NCBI GenBank assembly: GCA_037176905.1
Contig: JBBBWG010002748.1
Span: 5,139 to 28,470 of the forward strand
Length of the DNA: 23,332 nucleotides
DNA from: Azolla pinnata
Taxonomy: Eukaryota > Streptophyta > Polypodiopsida > Salviniales > Salviniaceae
Direction: 5' to 3'
In this document: positions 9,300 through 20,100 of the stretch, piece after piece
Layout of the letters: each line of letters begins with the position of its first letter
How positions within the stretch are numbered: position 1 is the first letter of the stretch
Notes under the pieces: model-generated
The model's database searches: none
Told to the model about the DNA's origin: nothing
What the model saw: the letters and a program-made list of their open reading frames with translations, nothing else
Made by a program: the position numbers and the translations under genes

Positions 9300-10425
9300 A
9301 CCTAATTGGAGAGAATTAATAGAATGGAGGGTGGTTACAGCTATATGGTTAACACTTCTTCGTCGGAAATAATCAGCAAAACAAAGGGAGATTAGATTTG
9401 TTTATTTTTTGAATAGTGATTCCCTTTTGATGAGTTTAATAGATGCACGAGAGATATCTAAAGATCCATAAGAGTTTAATGTCCAAATGAATGTCATGAT
9501 CAGAGATTACAATTAGGTGGTGGTGAGTAACACCACATGATCAAGGATCATTAACAGAACAAGGAGAGATTAAAAGTAGACAATGGTGGACACCACTTAA
9601 TCGAATATAATCAACTAAGTAAAGGGGGATTAAAATTAGATAGATTAGATTAACAACGACCAATCAAAGATAATCGACGAAACAAAGGGACATTAAAGCT
9701 AGACAATTCAACAGATCGACGAGGGGAGTTAAAGTAAGATGGCGCTAATTTAACTCAGTTGATCGGAGATGATTAATGAAACGAAGGAGGTTGAAATTAG
9801 ATGGTGACGATTGATGCCGCTGAATCGGAGAGAATTAAGAAAAAGAAGGGAGATTAAAACTAGGCGGCGGTGATTAATGCCACAACGACGCATATGATTA
9901 ACAAAACAAAGGGAGATTAACACTGGAGGATGGTGATTAACACCACTTGATTGCAGATAATTAACAAAACAAGGGGAGATTAAGCACATCATGATCGGAA
10001 ATCATTAACAAAACAAGGAGAAGATTACAAAACAGACGATGGTGATAAACACCACTCGATCGAAGATAATCAGCAGAACAAAGGGGAAGTAAGATCAGAG
10101 AGGGACGATTAACACCAATCAATCAAAGATAATCAACGAAACGAAGGGGCATCAAAGCAAGAGGGTTGCGATTAACACCAGCTGATCGGAGATGATTAAC
10201 AGAACGATGGGAGATCGAAATCAGACGGCGGCGGTTAACGCCACGAAATCGGGGAGGATTAAGAGAACGAAGGGGAGATTAGAAGGGGGCAGCGGTGATT
10301 AACGCCACAATGATCGCATGCGATTAAGAGGAACGAAGGGAGATTAAATCGAGAGGGCGGTGATTAACACCTCCTAATCGGAGATAATTAACAAAAACGT
10401 GGGGAGATTAAGCACAGGATTAAGT
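9300..10425. repeat. Degenerate minisatellite, unit about 63 bp
   Basis: Imperfect tandem copies carry two landmarks: GGGAGATTAA and, about 20-25 bases later, GGTGATTAACACCAC. Anchoring on the GATTAAC element gives starts at 9809, 9872, 9935, 10044, 10107, 10170, 10233, 10297 and 10362. Most steps are exactly 63, two are 64 or 65, and one is 109 where a copy has lost its middle. Older, more diverged copies extend left to about 9300 with a break near 9405-9500. The unit length is a multiple of three, so it leaves open frames (for example minus strand 9992-9750) that are almost certainly not genes. Confidence 0.85.
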
Positions 10426-10482
10426 TTAAGAGAAATACGAGAAGTGTGAATTTCCCGCTCTCTCGCTTTGAATTCCACAGAG

Positions 10483-10518
10483 CTCCATCTCCATCTCCAT
10501 CTCCATCTCCATCTCCAT
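10483..10518. repeat. (CTCCAT)n hexanucleotide repeat
   Basis: About six copies of a CTCCAT hexamer in the region upstream of TIO. In the overlapping open frame it would encode alternating Ser and Pro, but that frame is not supported as a gene. Confidence 0.9.
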
Positions 10519-10770
10519 TTTCCTTTCCTTCCTTCTCTCCTTCTCGGCTATCTCTGTCCGCTGCCAAGAAGACAGGAAGCTGGAGCACGGCCGAGAAGAA
10601 GGAAGGGTCAAGTTTTGCATCAGCAGCGGCGGAAGCAGGTGGGAGAACACTTCTCAGCGGCAGCAGCAGCGGCAGCAGCGGTACCCGGAGGAAGACGTTA
10701 CAGGAGAAGAAAGGAGGCGCTGAACATGGGGAGGACGAGGCATGGAGAAGATCTGGCGCAGAACTTGAAG

Positions 10771-11073
10771 AGGATAAGCTAAACAGGAGATCCGACAAAG
10801 AAGAAGAAGAAGAAGAAGAAGAAGAAGATTAAGAGGATAAGCTAAACAGGAGTCCGACAAAGAAGAAGAAGAAGAAGTAGAAGATTAAGAGGATAAGCTA
10901 AACAGGAGTCCGACAAAGAAGAAGAAGAAGAAGAAGAAGAAGATTAAGAGGATAAGCTAAACGGGAGATCCGACAAAAGAAGAAGAAGAAGAAGAAGAAG
11001 AAGAACCTTAAGAGGATAAGCTCAACAGGAGATCCGACAAAGAAGAAGAAGAAGAAGAAGAAGAAGAAGAAGC
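10771..11073 (+). repeat. Five-copy compound repeat: 28-bp unique core plus (GAA)n
   Basis: Copies start at 10771, 10834, 10890, 10949 and 11013. Each begins with AGGATAAGCTAAACAGGAG, continues with (A)TCCGACAAA, then a variable (GAA)n tract and a GATTAAG-type end. Steps of 63, 56, 59 and 64 bases mostly reflect different GAA numbers. The cores are nearly identical between copies, suggesting recent expansion. The array ends about 115 bp before the TIO start codon. Confidence 0.93.
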
Positions 11074-11186
11074 GCTCACTATTTTCCTTTCAGTCACACT
11101 GTTGATCCATCAGCCCGTCACTAAGTCAGTCAATCAATTAAGCACTCAATCAGCCTAAATCAAACTGCCAATCATTCAATCCATCC

Positions 11187-14100
11187 ATGGGCGTGGAAAA
11201 CTACCATGTCGTGGAGCTCGTCGGTGAAGGATCCTTCGGTAAAGTGTACAAAGGGAGGCGAAAATACACTGGACAGGTTAGACAAACAAAAACGAAAATC
11301 ATTTGTATACAATTTCACACTCTCTTTGTGACACTTCTTCTCCCCACCGTGGGGGCAGTGATGAGAACATACTTATGTGTTTCCCCTATCTATAAATGTA
11401 TCCAGTGTGTAGAAAAAAACTATCTTTCACCCCATTTCCATGCCATATACTTTTTACTATATTCTAGCTTAGTTTTACATGCTTCATTCTTATACGAGAA
11501 GATCATATCCGACAGAATAGCAGACAGCATGCTACAGTCGTAGTGTGACTCGTCTCCTTATTCTAGCACAGGTTTATGCATTCATTCCCTGATTAACTTC
11601 TAGGTCTCAATTTGATGTAATTTAAGTACAGATTTACATTTGCGTACATGGTTTACTTTTTTTTCCCACACAGATGTAGTATTGGGTACCACCAGTTTGT
11701 GTTTCCATTTAATTCTTCCTATTCTTCTTCACATGTTACTCATAACTTCTTTTTGTGGTGATTGTCCTCTGCATTTTTTTAGCATTGATATTTCTGATAC
11801 TTTGTAACTCAGATTTTGACGTGATCCCATTTGCCTTTTAATAGTGATGATATCTAACTCCATTTCTTTGTGATAAATCTCACCATTTTTGCATCCCGTT
11901 CATGTTTTCTGTTCATACGTTGTCTTTAAGTCTTTTTCTGTGAATTTTCGTACCATTCTAGTTCAGATTGATATTTTCACACTTGTTCTACTTTTAACAT
12001 CAACTCCGTGGCTAATCTTCTTCACACTTTGAAGCATTGATCAATGCTTTTGTTAATGTGCTACCTTTAGTGTAATCGCCCCATGTACCATCATAGTGCA
12101 AATTCACGTTCTCTTTAATGCATTACATTGTGCTCACATCTCCTTATGACAACGCTTCACAGTCACACATTGATGTTATGCATTTTCATTCGTTTCTTGA
12201 CAAATAAAAAAATTACACGAGAAAATGGACACATTCAACACCACCTTTTTGTGATTTTTTCTTGGGTTTCTAATGCAAATTGTTTTACCCATGATCTCAT
12301 CTTCTAATGTCGATGTTTACTATGTATAGCATTTAGCCCATGCATTTGCAAGTACAAGCTACATAACAGAAGTTTGAAATGATATTTTTCAGCTCTCTAA
12401 AATCAATATAGATTTTTACTGACCAAATTAGAGTGAAATTTATTTGCAGTGTGTTTGGTTTCCTTTACTTGTGGTGCATGATTCTTTACAGCTCCTAAAT
12501 TTATTTTGGCAAGGATTTTTGTTGATACCAGTGAATATAAAGGTTTCTGTTTCTTTAAGAACACGAGTTCGTACGTCTGATACCAATGTATTCCATGCAA
12601 TGCAGACTGTAGCTATGAAATTCATCCTTAAACATGGCAAAAGCGATAAGGATATCGACAATTTACGGCAAGAGATTGAGGTGATAGCTTGAATTGAAAA
12701 AATGGTCTCATGAGCTATATCTTGAAGCAAAACTAACAATTTCTATTTCTAATATTAAAATTCAGATCCTTCGGAATCTGAAGCATGAAAACATAATTGC
12801 TATGTTGGATGCGTTTGAGAGCCCCCAAGAATTTTGTGTGGTGACTGAATTTGCTCAGGTAAGATTTTTATTTTTGATGTTTGGATATGGAATATAGGAG
12901 GAAATTAACTATAGCCACCTTTGATTATGACCCATAATAATATAGAATTGGCATAGTACTATTACATACAAATACATGGTTTGTGTGTAGCGTAGCTTTT
13001 TTCTTTTATAAAGTAATTCAGCAAGAAATTGTACCTTTTAAACCCTTTTCATTGTAATCAAAAGGGTAAATTTGGGATTTATAAAAAATGAAACAATTTT
13101 GCGAGTGCATGTTCTGTCTGTATGACAAACTAGTCAAAAGGAATGCACTACAGAAGCAATAAATTATTGCTACCATGGCATATTGTCGACATCAGGGAGA
13201 TGTATTCTCTGCTTTCCATTAACTCGAGAAAATTGTTTTAGATTATAAATTAATGGATATCCATACCTAATCTATACCTGTCAGCTCCCCACCGGCAATG
13301 TCATGAATCAGCAACAAAAAATAAAATCATGTCGATAATCTATGTCAATGTCCAGTCTTTACTGGTTCCCAGTGCATTATGATCATCACATCTTTATTAA
13401 GGCGCTTCTAATAAACGTGTAGAATTTCACCTTCAGTATTATTCTATCGTTTAGAGCTGTACTGCCCCTGCTAAATTTACATTGGTGAGGACAACATCTG
13501 CAGCATTCAGGTCGATTCTAGAAAGTTCAGAGACTGGTACATCATGATTAAGCTGCTATTTTTCTTTGTTCCTTTTATTGCAGGGTGAATTATTTGAGAT
13601 TCTGGAAGATGATAAACAATTGCCAGAAGCCCAAGTTCAAGCAATTGCCAAACAGCTGGTAAAGTGTTATTATAATTCATCTATACTTCATTTGATGTCT
13701 ATTCGTATATAATCCACTTCGTTTTACCCAATTCATGCTATAATAATTCACTGTATGGTTTTCTGTTTAACATTTGCTTTCATAGTTTTGAACATATTAC
13801 TATCTGTGCATTTGGAATATTATCATAGCATATAGGCTGACGTTCATACATATGCACTCTGTATCGTGATCGGGTCTAGATAGCTTTTCTATGGATAGGG
13901 ACTTGTAATCTGGAATTTTCTTGATCAATAAGTTGACTAATGAATATTTCAATCTCGTTCTGCAGGTTAGGGCTTTGCATTATCTTCATTCCCATCGGAT
14001 CATCCATCGTGATATGAAGCCTCAAAATATACTTATTGGAGCTGGTGGCATTGTGAAGGTCTGATGAAGTGTGGCTCCTCGAATTTGTGTCAAAATATTA

Positions 14101-17100
14101 GTATCAGCTTTAACCTCCTTCATTATATCATGGCAGTTATGTGATTTTGGGTTCGCAAGGGCGATGTCATGCAATACCATGGTTCTTAGGTCTATTAAAG
14201 GCATGTATATGCACATTTTTATCCTGTACCATGGATGAAACATGTGTCTCTACTTCTAGGTTGCTCTATGAATAACATGTTCCTACGATATTGCTGTGAA
14301 CAGGAACTCCTCTTTACATGGCACCTGAACTGGTTAGGGAACAACCTTACAATCATACGGCTGATCTCTGGTCACTCGGCGTCATCTTGTAAGTAATATT
14401 ACGTTTTGAGTTTTCAAGTTATGATCTTGTGATATGGCGCACATTTCTTGTGGCCTTTGGAAGTTGTATTCTATTCAATGAGTTAGTATGACCAGTCCTA
14501 TGTTTATGGCAGATATGAGCTCTATGTTGGTCAGCCACCTTTCTATACAAACTCTGTATACACATTAATCAGACACATCGTTAAGGTATTTAAGATTTCT
14601 TACCAAGTGAATCTGCATTTCGCAAAAATCAGATATTGCATCATAAATTTTTATGATATGCCACCTCTAATCTTGTAAGTAAAAGGATGAATCAGACCTG
14701 CACTCAAAACGTTAAGCATATGCATTTTTCCAAAGGGGTTTTCTCTGGTGTTGCCCTTCAGGCATGCATATAAGTAGAAAGAAGCACAAAGGGAACAAGA
14801 TCATGCTTGGAATGGCTAAATCGTTAAGTCTAAGCACCACACAATTTGTTGTAAAGGCAAAATATAAGAGACATAAAAATTGTACAGTTATAATATCTGT
14901 GTTACATGATTGCTTGAATGTACATTTTCTTGGTAATGCAAGAGACCATGTTTTATGTATTTATAAATGCTCACTTGAGGAGAGCAGATATACTGTCCTC
15001 GATGAAGTCGTCAAAATCTTCCACAAGTACAGAAAACTCATTTTGTTGAAAATAGTTATGGAATTGTAAGCCTTCTTCAGAAGATTTGTTTGAGTCCGTA
15101 TCTTAGTCAAGGTTGGGTATTTTATCTGTTAAGTGTCTAGTATGTCAACTCTACTTCCTTCTAGAGCTGTTACGTACACCATTGTGGATGTTTTAGAAAA
15201 TTGCTCAGCATTCTAATTTGTGGTGAAATCTGCTATGGTTGACCAGGATCCTGTGAAGTACCCTGACAGTATGAGTTCAAATTTTAAGCATTTTCTTAAA
15301 GGTCTTCTCAACAAGGTACACTTAGTTGTGTCAATAAGTTTATGTATAATTTTAAATGCATGACTCATTCAAACTTGGTTTTTTGTCGTAGGTGTCCCAG
15401 AACAGATTAACATGGCCGCTTCTCCTTGAGCATCCCTTTGTGAAAGAAAACGCAGAAGAAATTGAGGCCAGGGTAAGTATAATTTATAGGCTACAATATC
15501 TCTTAAACCAGTAGATAGAGCTACCAAGAGTACCTATTCTTTTTCTGTAATTGCATCTAAAACCGGAATGTATAAGATGGAGGATACCTGAGAATCGTCT
15601 ATATTATATATGCGCATCAGTGCACATTGTTGGTGACAATCTAAAACTTATTTTGTTATCTAATTCTCAAATTTAGGGAATTCTTAACTATGGTAACCAC
15701 TTTTTATCTCTCGCTCCCTTAGGAAGCAAGAGCAACAACAGCAGCAGCAAGAGGATGCGATGCAGCATGGAGGGGAGAGGTCAACATTCTTCTATCATCT
15801 CCTGCATCCACTCCAGTTGCTGCTACTTCAGATTCTCATCCCTCTCCAACACCCCCAGGTATAGTTACAAACTTAAATTAACAAAATCATGTGGTTTCAT
15901 TTGATATTCAGATAAAAAGAATTTTCTACTGTAATGTATATTAGAGCACAGGAGCAATAGTCTTCATATGAATTTTGGCTAGACATGTAATAAATCCTTG
16001 GGTTTAGGCACTCGGGTTTGGGAATTTAGGTAAAGAAACTGTGTATCCTTGGACGCCAAGCACTTTTTTTCACAGAATATTGGTTCTACTCACTCAGGAG
16101 GCCATGAACGAGGGATTTAAAGGAGGTCGGACATCTGCCCTCCTAGAGAGCTGGTGGATTGTAATATGCCTGTAATATCCAAGAGAATGTTGTGTTATTT
16201 CAGAGGGTCAAAGCTCTTGTAAAATATTCTTTATTGTTGATGAACATTTGCCTTTACTCTCATATGTACTATCTTGAAGTAATTTGCATTGGAAATTCAA
16301 GTATTATCATACTCTAAGTTTCCTAAGATTAAAGTGACATGAAAGAACTGTGACCCTTTCCTTAAACACTTCTAGTTGTGATGCTTAGTATATCTTTGGA
16401 GATAAAGTTGAAGTTGGTTAACTCGAATGTACTTCTATTGGTACAGAAACTGCTGTTTTGGAGAAAATTGAGTCAACATCTCGTACATCCAAAGGAGCTC
16501 AAGTCATAGGACAAGATCGCGGTGCATTAGCCCACATTTTACATCCTTTCCGGAATTTCAACGTCAAAGGCACTGCTGCTCTTTCAAAGTATGACTAGTT
16601 TCTAGGTCATATGTCTAATGCTAGTATAGGTCTGCTACAGTTACGACCATGCTGGATATAAACTCATACTAGTTTCTCCAGTGATCAGGCTGATGTAGCT
16701 GTGAATCAATCACTTCGGATTTTATCCAATCTTTTGACAGCCAGTGCGATTGTTCCAAAAACAGCAGTGGATGATGTGATGCCATCTTTGTTGGGATTGA
16801 TTCGGGCAGCATTAGGGGCAACTGCACCACAGCATGTCAGCTTGCTTATCAAGGTAATCATTTCATTTGTTGTAAAAAAGCAACTCTTACTTCCATCTCG
16901 CTGATTGATTTCCTTAGTACATTCATGTCATTTGAGAAACACTGTATTCAGGGTTTCGGAGTATTAAGGAAATTGATGGAGATTGGCTCTACCAAAATGG
17001 AGAGTGGCTATTATCATCACAGCGTTGGACTATTAAGACTGTATCCACAGGTATGGGGTATGGTTTCTTCATTTTTTTGGTTCTGATGCTAATGAAGTTT

Positions 17101-20100
17101 TTATTTTCACCGAGTAATAGTCCGAGCTTGATCAACAAGGTTGTTTTTTTGGGGTAATTCCTCGAAAATTTGTAAGAGCAGGTTGATGGATTTGTTTAGA
17201 ATATGAAAGGGAATCCCATTTTCGGTCTCCTAGTTTATTATTTAAAATTCACCCTCTAGATGGCTAGGTTAGGGCTTTGTAGCTATCAGTAAAGGTGCAG
17301 ATCGGTCTGATACATGTAGATAAAGCATGTACTGCGAGTTGGATTTTTTATTTGACTTGTTTCTATCTGATTTTGTACCATATATGGTGGAAAGTCAATG
17401 AATGTTTGGTATGTACAAAAGAATTATCTTTCTACCCTCGTTATTGTGGTGTTAGCTAGAGGTTATCTGCCAAGGCAGGAAGAATTCGTGATCTTTTCAC
17501 AAATTCCATCATGGTGTTTTATGCATTGTAAAACGTTGGGCCATAACAAATGATGGAATGTTGTGGAATTTTTGTTGTCTATTATTGAATGTGCAAACAA
17601 ACTTGAGTATTTATTGCTAAATATTTACCCAGGCAGTTTCGTATGCGCATGATTCATCTGGGCGGGTGCTGTACGAGTCAACTGCATGTATAACCATGTT
17701 ACTGGGACGGGTTGCAATTGCTTTAGATAAGATTATTTCTTCTGATAACACAACCAATGCGGTTGATGGAAACAGCACACAGGAAGGAACCATAATGTCT
17801 CAAATTTTAGGACAAGCGAAAAATCTGGGTACAGTAGAGCAGTTATGCTTGTGCCTTACAAGTACAGGTTCAAGTCTTGCGTCAGGTTCCTGTTCTTCAG
17901 CTCCTGTTGCTGCTGAAGCTTGTAAAGCTATTTGGAATCTTCTCAAGGGACTCAACATTTTGACTGTCAGAGGGCATAAACAAAGTTTCCCATTATCATT
18001 ATTGCGGGGTAATGCACAAAGTATTGCGGATGGAAGGCAAAATGGTGCAGAATCTAGGGCAGACAGTGCTACAAAGGTTGTGATTGAGCAAGTCATCGCT
18101 TCATTGCTCAAGTCACGAGACATGAATGTTGCAATCTGTTATGTGCTTATGCATGGGTCAGAATCTGGGATTTCTGCTGTTATACAGGTTTGGACCCTCC
18201 ATTGTGCTAGATATTATTAATTTGTATTCAAATGTAGGTTTTCATAGTTGATATTTTGACATACAGATTCTGTTAAGGTGCTGTATGGCAGCGCCTGTTG
18301 TGTGCGATGTATTCACAGGAATTTCAGTTCCAGAACGAAATTCAAGTCACCTAAATGGAGGCGTTGATGGTACTGCAGTAGCAGCAATATTTAGATTGGT
18401 GCAACTATGTGCCAGTGCATCTGCTTCCACAAAAGATACAAACTCACAAACAGCAAATGAAACAGAAACTGCTGCAAAAGCTTCCTATGAGAGCCTGGCA
18501 ATGCAGTCTTGCCTTTTCCTCTCTGCAGTTTCTCAAGGTTTGAAAATGCTTGGTCGCTATGGAGCTTCTTGTGTTTTGACAACAGCTCAGAGTAAACAGC
18601 ATGACCGTCTTTTTGCAATGACACAATTGACTACACCTTCGTCAGAAATGACCCCATTCCAGCTTCCTGCAGCAGCGACACTTGCTCTTACTTCCATTCT
18701 TCTGCTTGAAATCCTCTCCACGAATGCTTACCCAGTCACTTCACTAATGGAAAAACCACTCAGTTTTCTTCCTGAAATGCCGTTAATTCGGCGCCAACTA
18801 TGGCCAACTGCATCTGATCTTGGTGAGACAAAAGGTAGCTTGCAGTGGCAGGATGGCGTGTTCTCCAGCTACCATGGGTTTAGAGATGGTTATGTCGGGG
18901 CATTGAAACTGTGGCTAAAATGGGGTGGTATTACTGCTGCAGAACAAGCATGTTCTCTGGGATTGCCTCGAATCCTCCTTCTATTACTTGCGGGTAGACC
19001 TGATTCCCATGGAATATCTGTGTCACAAAGTTCTATTATAGGGTTATCACCAGGGGGTGTGATATTAACATTATCGAGTATTTTCTTGTCTTTGCCGGGT
19101 GGAGCATTCCGTGATGTTTGCTTTAACAAAGAGTCATTAAATGTACTGATAAGCTTGTCTGATGAGCCTCATTTAAGACTACTAAATGCATGGGAAGGAT
19201 TTGGTGGGGGATTATTTGGGGCAAAAGATTTAATCAATGAAGTGGTCAGTATTTTAGAGTTCCCTTATAAAGCAGCACAGGGTTCTGTATCATCGTCAAT
19301 GGTTGGTAGTCTAGCCCAAGGGCTCAACTCCAGTGTTGCAAGGAAAGGGTCTGAAAATGGAGAACTTGGTAAAGCATTGGCAATGGAAATGCCACAGTAC
19401 TCACAGCTACTTCAAGAGGTGATATATCAGTCCCTGAAAATTTAATTAAGTACTATGATAAAGCGCATATAGCAAAATCAGCATTTATTATCTGTCAAAA
19501 GCTACATTGTCTTGTATGTTCGTTTGGCTTTCCAACATCCTGAATACCTGATATTATATTGTCACAGGTACATATTGTTGCTGTGATCATGAAGTGGTTG
19601 AGAATTTTGGATATAAGAGACTTAGCTAGGCCTGTTTCATTAGTTGTGAGACTAGTCCAGAATTCAAGAAATTTCGCTGATGGATTGGTAAAAGAAGGGC
19701 TGCTTGCTTCTACAGTTTTACACAAATTATTGGACAAAACAAGTCCCAAAGAAATTATTATGGATGTTCTTGTCCTTATTTCAGATTTAGCCAGACTTTC
19801 AAAAGTGTGTAATTTCTGGCACTGAACTGTCTTATTTCAATATTTTACTAGTGCATGTTTGTGTTCAACATAGAGAGAGATTGATTGCGTCAATGGCAGG
19901 ACTTCTACGAGCCCATTTCTGAAGCGGATATATTACCGTTCATGACAGTGTTTGTCAATCATCCTGATGCAAATGTAAGGTCAAAGGCATGTAATGCACT
20001 TGGAAACATGTGCAGACACACTCCTCATTTCTACAAAGATATGGTATGGGTTTTCGACACTTTTCTTTCGTATATGTTGTAGATTTTCTTTTGTCAGTAT

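Larger units (their letters stand above)
10426..11186 (+). other. Probable promoter/5' leader region of TIO
   Basis: This stretch precedes the TIO start codon and is richer in GC and purines than the introns. It includes a CATCTC tract, GCAGCG-type triplets near 10620-10681 and the five-copy compound repeat. An open frame at 10446-10832 (128 codons, Ser-Pro repeats then poly-Glu) is generated by these repeats and could be an upstream ORF. A sequence like a 3' splice site, TTTTCCTTTCAG, ends at 11093 and might mark a 5'-UTR intron. The transcription start cannot be placed from sequence. Confidence 0.4.

Noticed and set aside
9750..9992. 80-codon minus-strand frame with a periodic protein repeat
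   Set aside because: The periodicity comes from the 63-bp minisatellite, whose length is a multiple of three. Other copies carry frameshifting lengths and there are no gene signals.
10446..10832. 128-codon frame with Ser-Pro repeats and poly-Glu upstream of TIO
   Set aside because: It is built from a CATCTC tract and GAA repeats and does not join the kinase frame. It is kept only as a possible upstream ORF.
14764..15069. 101-codon frame in TIO intron 8 faintly recalling copia RNase H
   Set aside because: Only a few residues (SLSTT, then KAKY) fit. There is no catalytic context, LTR or neighbouring polymerase relic.
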